64,000 nucleotides of DNA from Pachyseris speciosa (lineage: Eukaryota > Cnidaria > Anthozoa > Scleractinia > Pachyseridae). Made by a program: the position numbers and the translations under genes. Below the pieces are notes generated by a model, which saw only the letters and a program-made list of their open reading frames with translations, did no database searches and was not told the DNA's origin. Positions 1 to 9,620 of this stretch are shown here, piece by piece (position 1 is the first letter of the stretch; every line of letters starts with the position of its first letter). The stretch is from the NCBI GenBank assembly GCA_016490735.1, contig JAEMWC010000957.1, positions 103,501 to 167,500 of the forward strand. The letters run 5' to 3'.

Positions 1-1
1 T

Positions 2-70
2 AACCACCGCATGGAAATCCCCGAGAAACTGCAAGCGAAGTACGCCAAACGCTTCGTCGTGGAGCGCTAG
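2..70 (+). CDS. C-terminal end of an unidentified protein (partial)
   Basis: An open frame enters from the left window edge and ends with TAG at 68-70; about 22 residues are visible, basic and helical in character (EKLQAKYAKRF). I do not recognise it. Its stop overlaps the stop of the minus-strand frame at 67 through a shared CTAG. It probably belongs to the same virus-like element as the integrase and polymerase that follow, but the fragment is too short to be sure. Confidence 0.3.
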   Translation, partial: NHRMEIPEKLQAKYAKRFVVER

Positions 71-540
71 ACGCTATTCAAACCCCGCCACCATCCATCG
101 AACTTTTCTTTCGCCTGGCGATGCGTTGCTGGGTCCATTTTTTCAACGGCAGGAAAGAGGTTCGCGAGAATTTCTTTTTTGCGCGGCCAAACACTTTCTG
201 GAGCCTCTTGAAAGTAATCGAACAGAAAGTAAACGTAGTTCACCGATCTGGGGAAAACATACTCTCTGAAATTGTGGATGAGGTTTCCCAAAAACTTCCA
301 CCGCGAAAGGTCATCGAGTTCTCGCCTGATGTTGACGGCGCCGAATTTTCTGTGTTTTTTGAGAACTTTGCAGAGATGGGTGTATGAAACGGGGTTGGTT
401 GTCCACCCCACCTCCTCCCTGGTTTTGTTTGGGGTGGCGAGCTCTTCGAATTTCCCACAGCTCCGACACACAAGCTCGAAAGCAACAAAATCCTTTTGAA
501 ACCCGCAGATGTGATCCGAGACCGATCTGTTTTCGCTCAG
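67..540 (-). CDS. Hypothetical protein in Polinton-like region
   Basis: The frame is open with no stop for well over 130 codons and has protein-like composition. A possible zinc knuckle (CRSCG) lies at its N-terminal side, followed by a charged helical stretch (KVLKKHRKFG, RRELDD) and aromatic-rich segments (NYVYFLFDYF). I do not recognise the family. No ATG is visible near the likely start, so the start is set only where it meets the opposite-strand integrase frame; about 60 bases of the two readings overlap and only one may be real there. The stop lies at 67-69. Confidence 0.35.
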   Translation of the reverse strand: MSENRSVSDHICGFQKDFVAFELVCRSCGKFEELATPNKTREEVGWTTNPVSYTHLCKVLKKHRKFGAVNIRRELDDLSRWKFLGNLIHNFREYVFPRSVNYVYFLFDYFQEAPESVWPRKKEILANLFPAVEKMDPATHRQAKEKFDGWWRGLNSV

Positions 541-822
541 CCTGCAACATCGTATTCCAGGCCTGTTGGCGCGGCCGAAAAAAAGCTTCCCCTTGGCGTG
601 GAAGTACGCTATTTGTTTCAACCGGGTGAGTTGGAAGGTGGTACGAGAAGAGCCACAGACCCTGTTTGGTCTTTGCAAACTTTCGCGGTGGCAAGGGTCA
701 TGACCAAACCAAATCAGCCTGTTATGTATTGGCTTTCTGACGGACCAAAACGAAGCTTCGTGCGCGAAGAGTTGATGGTTGTCCCACCGAATACCGAGCT
801 TCCTCCTGCCAAGCCTGGCTAG
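460..822 (+). pseudogene. Polinton-type integrase, C-terminal remnant
   Basis: About 120 residues are open, ending in TAG at 820-822. The part from about residue 45 on has the look of the SH3/chromo-like C-terminal domain of DDE integrases in Polinton-like elements: a VRYLFQPGELEGG segment, then RATDPVWSLQTF, then FVREEL before a PP-rich tail. The catalytic core is absent: nothing integrase-like is visible at 71-460. A splice-acceptor-like TTTCCCACAG lies just before the open stretch, so an intron upstream is possible. It converges on the polymerase, and the two stop codons overlap in one CTAG. Confidence 0.55.
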
Positions 823-3800
823 ATGTGATATTCGATGGGTTCTGTGTGAGTCCCGTCTGGAAGCACCCACAGCTTGTCGTAGTAGGCACTCAGACCCAAC
901 TTGTGCTGCTCATACGTCATCATCCGCCCATTCTTCATTCTGAACCCTCTGTTCTCTGCTTTGTCATTTGCCCCGTGCAACGCACCTTTGAACCTTGCCC
1001 ATGTCAGTCGGTTCTGCGCTTTGGTCATTCCTTTCGTGCTCAGTTTGTCTGCCGTGGTGTCTGTGGCAAAACCGGGGCCTGGTACAAAGGGAAGGACTCC
1101 TAGACGTTTCTCCTCTTCACAAACAAACCTTGCCTTTCTCGCGGGCAGACGGACCATGCGCTTTCCCGCACATTCGCCCTGAAACAGCTCTTCGCCCCAC
1201 GGTACTGTAGTTTTTGCCTTGTCTTGCCCTTCTATCAACTTGGCCAGCTCTTTCTCTGTGAAGTCGTGTTTCTGATCGGCAACTGAGACGAAATAGCACT
1301 TGGACGAAAGGGCAGTCATTTTCTCACACACACTCCAACTTCAATAGCCCAGGCGTTCGTTTCGTTTCACTGCTCAACGACAACCAAAGGTGCTTTTCTC
1401 GTTCGAACCGCTGTCGCATTCTTGGTTTGACCATGTCTTCAATGTTTTGGGAGCTGGTCGCCATGTACAAACTGTCGGTGTCCATCTGGATCAATTCGAA
1501 GTCCCGCCGGTCCACGAATGTGAGCAGGAAATCATAATAGAACTCCAACACCCGCAACTTTGCCAATTGATACACCGCAATTCAAATCTGAAATTGACGG
1601 CTGATCTTTACCTTTGTTTTCTGGGTTTCAATTTCGAATGCATCACCAACAATGTCAAGGTTCTTAAAGAATTGGCTTCTCATCGCTCTGTCAACTTTTT
1701 TCCTTTCTCTTGTGTATTTCACATTGGTTTGGTTCTCTTTGTTTTCAATCATCTTGCCATAAGCGCTGTTACCAGGGGCACCCAACGAGCCAAATCAACC
1801 AAAAGCTGTAGAAAGGCATTTTAAAGTATCTTATGGTGTTTGAAGTCTGTTTAAAGTGATGTTTTCATAAGCTAGAAGAAGCTGATCTGTTCGGATTCCC
1901 TAGCTGAAATTTTAATTGCCCGAAAATGCTACGGAACAAATCTTTCTTTGCAAAAATGCAAGCTGAATTAAACTTTCCACGAACTTTCTAGGGAACTATT
2001 TTCTTTCCGAAAATGTTAGCTGAGGTTTTTGACTGTCAAAACAGCAATTACGACCTTTCGAAACCTCGGGGACTATGATTTCCAATTACGAATATTTTAG
2101 GCCACGTTTTAGCTACGAAAATCCGACTGTACTCTTTAATCGACGCCGAAAGCCCAAGGCGAGTTATCCTCCACCGAACAGATCTCAACCGAAACTTTTC
2201 GTTTGGTGCCTCTGTGTTACCAAGTAGTTTAAACGCATCTGCCAACAGAGCCTTGTCTTTGTCCTTGTCTTCTTCTTTTCTTGCTTCTGTGACTTGGTCG
2301 ACAAACCAAACGAATGGTTTTCGAGGGGAGTACTCAATGGTTCGATAGACAGCTGTGATGACAGCTTTGTGTTGCAGATACCAAAGAAGCAGTGGGGCGT
2401 ACAGCAACATTTTTTTCTGCTTTCAAAGCGCTCACCAGTCTCCTTCCGTTTCCCCTGTTGCGTTTGGTTCTTTTCATGTACTCTTTCATTTGCTCTGGCA
2501 CTGCCTCCTCGGGGATTTCTTTGTTTACAAAGAATGGAGGCATTTCCTGAAATACTGGCCATAACCACTTGGGGATTTCAATGTCGACCTCAGCAAAGCC
2601 GAACCATTTCTTTGTCAGAACCCTTTTTGTAAAGGCAGCCACGTGGTGCGGATGTGCTGGTCTTTCGAAATGTTGTACTTCTCCTTTTCCACAAGGCATG
2701 TCTTTTGCCATTGTGGAGAGATACAAGGCGTTGGCGTCGTACCCCAAGATTGCTGCACATCTCTTTGGGTTTTGGACTTGGTGGCCGCGGATAAACGTTT
2801 CACCCGCGGCGTGATAGCGGGTGAACACGATACTTGGCCCACCGACAACTGCGCCTTTCAACATTGTGTATGTTTCCTCGTCTGGATTCCACAGCCCGGG
2901 GTTTCCTTTCTCTTTTGCAAGTTCGCGAAGGGATCCGTCAAGAAGATAACGCAGACTGACACCTGGGATTGACACAGCGTCTTTCAGCATGTCGATGTTT
3001 TTCTCTGCATAGAACTCTTTCATTTTGGTGATTGCTTCCATGCCCGGTCGCACGTCCAGATTGTTATAGAAGCGCAACCAATCTGCAAAGGTTTTCATTC
3101 CTTTCTCGTGGAGCAACTTCTTGCATTTTTTCCATTCACTTTGAGACAAAACAAACTTTTCTTTCAACTTCGAATACCAATGAAGATAGTCGGGAAGACC
3201 AGGGAAATCCAGCTTGTCGGGAGAATCAAATCATTCGTATGGCAACCACCATTTCTATCCTGCACATTTGTAAGCTTTTACCCGTGAGTCGTAATTTGTT
3301 CCTGGGCCAAGATAGTTGATAATATCGAGAAAGAGAAAACCTTTAGTTTTGATGTACATTATCTTGTTGCCTTGTTTTGCAATTTGGCAGTCCCCTTCTT
3401 CGCCGGTCAGTTCGTCCACAAACTGGCTTTTAATCATGTTCAAGTCGTATTTCCGCTGTTGAAACTAACCACGGGCACTTGGCGGCACCATATCTTCAAG
3501 TTTTCTTGTGCTTTTTTGGTGAGGTAGTTGTGGTCAGTGGGAAAGAAGTTCTGAAACACATGTTTTCTGATTCTTTCTGCTCTCTTTTCCAACTCTTTCA
3601 CAAGTTCTTTGATCAACCTTTCTGAATTTTTGGCTTGCAAGTGTTTGATTCGGTCGTGGAAGTTGTCTCCAATCGAAGCAGAGATTGGTGTGTGCGCATT
3701 CACGAAGCGGAGATGATTTGTTGCCTGAAATCCTTCTTTGATGTTCATTATTACGTCTAACTCGAAGAATATGAAGAATAGATGGTGTTTTGTATTCAGG

Positions 3801-4755
3801 CATTTGCAGTGGTTGTTGTGGAATGGGTTCGCAATCCCATTCCCATTCCTCTCCTGGTTGGCAGTTTTCTTGGTCGAACTCACATTCCCACTTTTCGATA
3901 ACTTCGAATTCTTGTTCTTTCAGTTGGATGTAATTTTTTGCGTTTCTTCGAAAAGTTGTCTCGGTGTTTTCCCTTTCTTGCTTGGTGTGTCAAATCTGAA
4001 ACGGTTGCAAAAAGGGCAGCCGTGGTAGAAGCATCCGTGAAACTGGAAAATCGTTTTGTGTTCCAGGTTGAAATCATCAACAGGATATCCAGCCACATAT
4101 CTTTCACCACCATGCCCACACATTTGATGGTGGATGTGGATCCCTCTTGCTTTTGCTTCCCTTTCAATCCAAATCACAGCTTTGGAGAAAATCTTGGGGA
4201 GGGAACAAAGACAGAGTTCGGCAGTTGTGTTGGTTTGTTGGAGCAGTTGAGTTTTGTTTTCCCTTGGGTGCATATTTTTGAATGTCTTGTTAAGTCAGGA
4301 ACACGAGTAAGCCGCGAGCCGCAAACCCCTCAGGCTTAGTGTTTGGATCAACGTTTCAATTTTCGTGATCAGGAATGCGTGTCCTTCATACATACCCAAT
4401 GTCAGGATTGTTTTCATTTTTTCGGATGGTCTTCTTCTCAAGTGCCAAACAATCTCTTCATCTTCTGTTTTTCGGGTTGGAGCACTCGGAGGCCGATCAA
4501 GTCTGATATGGGCCGGTCTTGGTTCAGAAACTCTTCTACCTCTCCCATCTGTTCCAAGGAGATGGGTGGGCAATCATCTACCTTGTTGGTTCCAAAGAAC
4601 TTTTTTGCAAGTTGTTGCGCCGCTGTTTTGCAACGATCGAAGCGGGCTCCGTTGGAAATGGTAATACAACGCCAAACACAAAGGTTGTCGTCATACCCAA
4701 TTACTTGCGGGCGGTTTTGGGTTTCCCTCTTGCAGCGCCATCGCTCTTGCACCAT
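819..4755 (-). pseudogene. Polinton/Maverick-like family B DNA polymerase, broken
   Basis: In Polintons this polymerase copies the element by protein-primed replication. In protein order the sequence shows an N-terminal NLCVWRC motif near 4690, a YEGHAFLI segment near 4390, an endonuclease-like FHGCFYHGCPFC near 4030, an exonuclease II-like VVSFNSG near 3455, an LDIINYLGPGTNYD block near 3300, palm motif A-like YDANALYL near 2735, a GNSAYGK motif near 1765, and palm motif C DTDSLY near 1480. Without the MITE at 1773-2214 the length is about 1160 codons, normal for Polinton polymerases. It is dead: reading frame changes occur near 4430, 4285, 3900, 3440, 3200 and 1580, besides the MITE. Start taken at the ATG at 4755, which follows an in-frame stop. 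Confidence 0.8.
1773..2214. mobile_element. 442-bp MITE inside the polymerase
   Basis: Imperfect 16-bp terminal inverted repeats begin CAGGGGCACC on the left and CAGAGGCACC when the right end is read backwards. The element is flanked by the 6-bp direct repeat TGTTAC at 1767-1772 and 2215-2220. It interrupts the conserved polymerase NSAYG motif, and taking out the element plus one repeat would put the two sides back in one frame. No coding capacity is seen. The CAGRGG ends recall hAT elements, but those usually duplicate 8 bp, so the superfamily is left open. Confidence 0.75.
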
Positions 4756-4820
4756 ACACCTCTTTCTCTAAAAGGCCGACCGGGGGTGGTGGTGTGTGCG
4801 GTTGGCTTTCCCCTACATTG

Positions 4821-4994
4821 AGTAGTAGGAAAAGCGCTGTATCAAATACCGTTTTTTTTGAACAAAACCCGACGAGTACGGTTTCGCGATTCTACGTCCT
4901 CCGAAGTGAAACGAGGAGGACGTAAAATCCTGAAATAAGTGCGAGGAGGGTGTGTTCAAAAAAGCGGTATTCGTACAGCGCTTTTCCTACTACT
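4821..4994. repeat. 174-bp near-palindrome beside the polymerase 5' end
   Basis: The left arm 4821-4863 (starting AGTAGTAGGAAAAGCGC) is repeated inverted at 4953-4994, and an inner stem (TACGTCCTCC against GGAGGACGTA) sits near 4893-4923. It lies about 65 bp upstream of the polymerase start. It may be the terminal region of the Polinton-like element, whose ends typically start AG, or a separate hairpin MITE. Confidence 0.6.
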
Positions 4995-5480
4995 ATCTGT
5001 TCTCTTTTGTTGAACTTCAACCGTGCCTTGGCCCTTCAGTGGTAGTGGCATCGAAATAACTTGTTTTGCTTATTAAGACATTCATTCCTCCCTGCTGCAT
5101 TCTTCCTTCGGGTGACAAGAAAAATCGTCGATAGATAATAATTTTAACAGCGTAGATTTGATCATGGTCGAATGTATGAGCCAGTTACTTGGAAAAAATA
5201 TGATGAGTATTTTACTTCACTTGGAGAGGATGTAAAAGTTATACCTTGCGGTTTAATAGTAAATGTTAATATAGAGAAAGTGTACAGAAATGATGTACAC
5301 TTTTGAATGTTCCAGAACATGCATGTATTTGTCTAGGGATTCACGTTCACAGATTGTGAAATACGTTCACTCCTCCACTGACAAATCCCTATAGTATCCA
5401 ATGTTTCATTATCTAATCACATTTTCATGAACCAGTGGTGTAGGTGAGTACTGATTCATGCAGATATGATTGGATAATGA
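4995..5480. other. Non-coding; terminal repeats of the transposase relic
   Basis: No gene is seen. Near 5404 a TTCATTATCTAATCA stretch is matched inverted near 5465-5485 (TGATTGGATAATGAA), consistent with the decayed end of the transposon whose transposase lies just to the right. Confidence 0.35.
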
Positions 5481-5487
5481 ACCAATG

Positions 5488-6253
5488 TCAAGAGAGCTTC
5501 AACTGTCCACATTTGATTTGATTGATAGATCCGTGTAAAGATAGTGGAATTGTTCCATCCAAGAGGCGAAACTTTTTGACTTTATTGATATACCGTTCCA
5601 CATGTTTTCTGCTGGAAGCTATTTTCTGGTTAATTAGTTTCACTTGCTTCAAACTGACTCCTGGCCCCCAGAAAAATGGGCAAGTTGAGCTTTACCCCAA
5701 TTTTGTCAGTAAGCTCTTTGATGTTAAAACCTTTGTCGGCCATTATTTCATCTCCATCATCAAACATGCGTGGGTGTAGAAGGCCACTTCTTTCTACAGT
5801 TTCGCGATCAGACAGACTCCCATAATACAGCTGAGAAACAAACGAAATGCTTCCAGAGGGGGTAATACCAACAAGGGCTTATAGGTCTCCCATCCCTTGT
5901 TGTCTGAATACATGTTCTCTTTTAGTTGCGAGATGGGGTTGGGGGGGGGGGGGGTCACAATAAAACTCGGTGCAGTCTATGATTACTCTTGTCTTTGGGT
6001 AGCTATCTTTGAAAGTCTGAGGCATAGCTTGATTTACTTGCTCCCTTGTTAACCAAGGAATTGTAGATAGACGAAGATAAATAAAGTTCACCCAGCTAAC
6101 AAACAATCGGCTGACTGTACTTTTGTCAATTCGAAATAGCCACCCTAGATGTTCTTTGGAGAACTCTCTCCGTAAACTCATCAGTAAGGAGGAATTGTTG
6201 CTGACCATTGAGGCTACGCTTCCGTCCACGACCTGACTGAGCATTATGCACAT
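5488..6253 (-). pseudogene. DDE_Tnp_4 transposase relic (IS4EU/ISL2EU-like)
   Basis: The family are cut-and-paste transposases with an N-terminal helix-turn-helix and an RNase H-like catalytic core. Visible are the HTH (RIDKSTVSRLFVSWV), the first catalytic Asp in RVIIDCTEFYC, then ALVGITPSGSISFVSQLYYG, the ADKGF box near 5715, and a C-terminal KHVERYINKVKKFR segment. A TAA stop at about 5878-5880 splits the frame, and a frameshift near 5630 separates the last block, so it is inactive. The N-terminus upstream of 6253 is not recognisable; the sequence changes there to a repeat containing GGGTCGACCCCCGG. Confidence 0.8.
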
Positions 6254-6300
6254 GCCATCCCCGTAGGGTCGACCCCCGGGCTAACCAGGGGGATTGTAAA
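6241..6300. repeat. Interspersed repeat, inverted copy at 10695-10760
   Basis: The block with TATGCACATGCCATCCCCG followed by GGGTCGACCCCCGG recurs in reverse orientation near 10718-10756. The two copies face each other about 4.4 kb apart. They could be ends of one decayed element or two copies of a MITE family. Confidence 0.5.
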
Positions 6301-6594
6301 ATCAGTCAAGCAAACTTGAGGAATTTCCCCGGAGGGTTGAGGAATCTTGCAAGACAAAGTCCCCTGGGTGCAGTCCCTCCCAGCAGAAAATTCCCTTGAC
6401 ATCGTTTACAAAAATTTTGAATTCCCTAGCCTGCATGGCGGGGAGCCGCAAAATTCCCATTAGCTGAGAGACAATGAGTAACTTATAAATGTAAGTTTCA
6501 CAGTTTCAACAAAAATAAGCATGATGGCGGCGGGACGCAAACGTGTTTTAAGACATTTAAATCTCGTCAGTATGAGAAACATTATTTTGAAACC

Positions 6595-6775
6595 ACAACA
6601 AGAGGCTACAATTAGCCTAGACTCGGGCTTGCAAAAAACAGTATTGTATCCCTAACTTAGCGCTAAACAAAAGAATAGAGGGAAGTCTGTCTTTCTTACA
6701 TCGGACGCATTGTGTTTAGCTTGTGTTGGAGTCTATTTCTTTAGACCCCTATCAACATATATTCCTCTAAAATAC
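6595..6775. repeat. Repeat family copy 1 (inverted copy at 27185-27365)
   Basis: Stretches such as GAAGTCTGTCTTTCTTACAT, GTTGGAGTCTATTTCTTT and TAGCGCTAAACAAAAGAAT are matched on the other strand at 27185-27365. The similarity continues over roughly 180 bp with scattered differences. No coding frame is convincing in either copy. Confidence 0.65.
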
Positions 6776-7365
6776 AGCTCAACCATTGAGAACAATAATT
6801 ATAACACTTGTAAAAAAATATTTCTAAAAGAACAAGAAAAGAGAAACAGTAAAATAAAGCCCGTGATATATACCACTAAAAGACATCGAACCCGGTTAGC
6901 TGAGTCACAGGCAGGAACAATGACCTTTAGGCCACAGAGGTTTATCGTTATGCAAGCTGATAAAAATAGTGTATTGATTCCAAAAAAAACTAAGCACACT
7001 TGTTTTCGCTTCGATGGATAATTGTTTGACAAAGGAAACGCTTATCGAACGATGTAGGATTTTTTCGCATAAACGTTAATGGAGTCTCGGTGAAATGTGA
7101 GTAGAAAATTAATTAGCAGAGTGAAACTGTTTACAAATACGTCAATCCAGGGTCATTTGAAACACAAGAAAGGAACGTTTCTGGACAGTTTCAAGTGACG
7201 CTAGTACATTTGTAAAAACTAATCGCTTATCATTCAAAAATTAAAGTCCAGAAATTGAGATATTGTAGGAAAATAGTAAATAAACTACCTGTCAAAGTCT
7301 CAGGGGTGTGTGATATCCCGTACTTGAGTTATTCAACAAAATGTACATCTCAATGAAGCGGATAC

Positions 7366-7530
7366 GGGGAACACGGCAGTCCATCTGGAGTTAAATCTTG
7401 GTCATGTTAAAAGCTTTCTTCTCGCTGTTGAACTTGCAAGCATTCGTATAGACACTTGTCTTAACATATTAGTTGTTCAGACTTGAAAGACACAAGGTGA
7501 ATCGACGTTTTCCGATACGTGACAACAGGC
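7366..7530. repeat. 165-bp direct repeat, first copy
   Basis: Begins GGAACACGGCAGTCCATC and ends CCGATACGTGACAACA; nearly the same sequence recurs at 7735-7897. The terminal CGTTTTCCGATACGTGACA block also occurs near 27064, marking a dispersed family. Confidence 0.75.
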
Positions 7531-7602
7531 ATCATTCTTGCTGTTGATATGAGATTTACACTTCCGAATCACTCGGCCGTGAAAGGTCAAACTCCCTTTG
7601 TC

Positions 7603-7712
7603 TGTAGTCTCTAATTTTTGGCGCTCCCCTCGCGTCGCGTCTCCTCGCAACTTCGCGCGCGCACGTGTCTTTCGCCCGCCCCACAATCCATCGCCAAAAT
7701 TAGAGACTACTC
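7603..7712. repeat. 110-bp hairpin MITE
   Basis: GTAGTCTCTAATTTTTGGCG on the left is matched by CGCCAAAATTAGAGACTAC on the right, with a GC-rich centre. It lies between the two direct repeats at 7366 and 7735. Confidence 0.55.
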
Positions 7713-7734
7713 GCAGTCTACTGAAGCAGACACG

Positions 7735-7897
7735 AGGAAACACGGCAGTCCATCTGGAGTTAAGTTTACTCATGTTAAAAGCTTTCTTCTCGCCGTTGAA
7801 CTTGCAAACATTGCATAGACACTTCTCTTAACATATTGTTTGTTCAGACTTCAAAAGACACAAGGTGAATCGACATTTTCCGATACGTGACAACAAG
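7735..7897. repeat. 165-bp direct repeat, second copy
   Basis: Second copy of the 7366-7530 repeat, with small substitutions and indels. A GCGCTTGCGCAGAAACG stretch follows at about 7920 and is also seen near 27125, so the repeat is part of a larger dispersed unit. Confidence 0.75.
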
Positions 7898-8029
7898 TAT
7901 GACTCTGTTAAAAATAGTTAGCGCTTGCGCAGAAACGCCGGAAGTGAGCTTTGTGGATGATACTCGACGACGAAAAAGAAGAACCGTCGGTAATTTTAGA
8001 CTCGGGCGCCGCGCGAGACGCGGGCAGCC

Positions 8030-8160
8030 CGAGTAACAAGAATCAGTCATAAAGGCATTTTAACCAGCAGAGATATCCTGGCGGTTTTACCCACTGGATA
8101 CGGAAAGAGTTTGATTTACCAAATGTTTGTATGTGCGAAGAGCTACGACCGGTCTCGTTA
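8030..8160 (+). pseudogene. RecQ-like helicase fragment (Walker A)
   Basis: The frame reads SRDILAVLPTGYGKSLIYQ, the ATP-binding motif I of RecQ-type helicases, followed by about 15 more residues. An in-frame TAA lies a few codons upstream near 8047, and the frame is not continued by motif Ia. It is a small relic. A second relic of the same kind lies at 40194-40555. Confidence 0.65.
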
Positions 8161-8482
8161 TGGTAACAAAATTAGTTATTTTATTTGTCTATTTGACCAA
8201 GGAAATCACAAATTTGGCCGTTATCTCAATTCCAGTAACAAACTAAGTATTAAATGCAGAAACTCATCATTACTCCACTGAAAAGTTTAAGTTTAATCAA
8301 GGTTTCACGAACGAATTTTAACAAAATTTCCGCATCTCGTATACTTTTTACAAACTTTCACGAATCACGGATTGAAATGACCATAAACCCCAGCTTTCAC
8401 CTTGTCTTGCATCGGAACAAGGAGACAAGAGACCAGAGTCATATGTGGAAGTTGTTCATGGTGGCAGAAGTAATAATAGTAA

Positions 8483-8525
8483 CTAGTTTCGGCTGTCACT
8501 GCTAGCGTTTCATCAGGCAATGAGG
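8483..8525 (-). ncRNA. Hammerhead-like motif, weak
   Basis: The minus strand has the catalytic box CTGATGA, a possible 3-bp stem II (GCT/AGC), and GAAAC followed by a palindromic ACTAGT. The first pair of stem I (C against A) does not form. It may be a decayed hammerhead or a chance match. Confidence 0.25.
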
Positions 8526-9275
8526 CAGACTGGTTACGCAACACCATGGTATTTATTCTGTCCTTAGGGTGAAATCCCATCTGTTGCTGACGATAGGCTT
8601 TTCACGTTCTTTTCAGTACAGAGAGGTCTACTGAGGCGACTGTGACTCGAAAAAGCAGGGGTGGATATAAGACTAGGAGGCCGACTGGAATTAACTACCG
8701 CCGATGCGAAAGTATCTTGGGGGGTCCGAGGGCATGCTCCCCCGGAAATATTGAAATTTTAGTCCTCGGACTGATGCGATTGTCAGTATTCTGAGGGGCA
8801 AATCAAAGCCTGTTATGTGTTTTAATGGCTGTAAATTCAAGTCAACTTTTGTGTTAATTAGAAAGAATATGCCAAAAAGATCGACAGTTATCAATGCGCT
8901 TGCCAGTTTATATTCAGCTGTATATTTAGAAATCTATGTTACAATACAATACAATACTATATTTAAACACGTCACGTCTGGGAGCTATACAGCTCGTTCG
9001 AAATACGTACATGTATTCCTAAAATATTAAAATTTACGTATGTTACAAAAATCTAAAATTTAAAAATTACTATAATCTAATATACTGATATGAGTACTAT
9101 TAACTACGAAACCTACATAACTATTCACTAAACATCAACACAAAGAATCATCTCAACATACAATAAAATCAGAAAACCTAATAAAAATACTGGTGGGAAA
9201 AATGCGCAAAAAGTTAAAAGTCTATAATTTTCTCAGTTCAGTTTTGAAATGGATACTTCACAAATTAATGTGATC

Positions 9276-9492
9276 AAGTAAGCTTAAGCTTTAGTTTGTT
9301 CTTGTTATCCAATGAAGTGTATTCGGAATCATTTGGTAGTCGTCGTATGTGCTTTCTTTTTAGTATTTTATTACTTTTGTAATCATTTCTTTTACTTTGT
9401 TGTTTCAGTGTTCATGATGCATGTGTATTTGTTGTTTCTATCTGCAAATAAATTTACAAAAAAAAAAAAAAAAAAAAAAAGTAAGCTGAAGC
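9276..9492 (+). mobile_element. Polyadenylated retrocopy with target-site duplication
   Basis: AATAAA at 9447-9452 is followed by a run of 23 A at 9458-9480. The segment is flanked by a 14-bp direct repeat, AAGTAAGCTTAAGC at 9276-9289 and the same with one change at 9479-9492. This is the signature of LINE-driven insertion of a polyadenylated RNA. The inserted part is only about 190 bp and AT-rich, so it is the 3' UTR end of some transcript. The source gene is not recognisable. Confidence 0.7.
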
Positions 9493-9575
9493 CACTCTAA
9501 GGACACTAAGGCCACAAGGTAGCAGGTATTACCCCTTAAATCTACCAAAGCAAAGATTGAGCCCAAACATTAGCA

Positions 9576-9620
9576 GTCATGGACTGCCGTTTCGGCCTTG
9601 TTAAGCCTCATCAGCATGAC
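9576..9620 (-). ncRNA. Hammerhead self-cleaving ribozyme, type I
   Basis: All core parts are present in order on the minus strand: stem I strand GTCATG, box CTGATGA, stem II GGCT/GGCC with loop TAACAA, GAAA, a 2-bp stem III (AC/GT) closed by GGCA, cleavage triplet GTC, and CATGAC, which pairs with the first strand over 6 bp without mismatch. Such minimal type I hammerheads with very short stem III are known from Penelope-like elements and from the non-coding retrozymes of animals including corals. No coding sequence surrounds it. Activity is inferred, not shown. Confidence 0.75.

Noticed and set aside
9312..9500. Open frame across the A-run
   Set aside because: It is the 3' end of a retrocopy and its lysine run comes from the A-tail.
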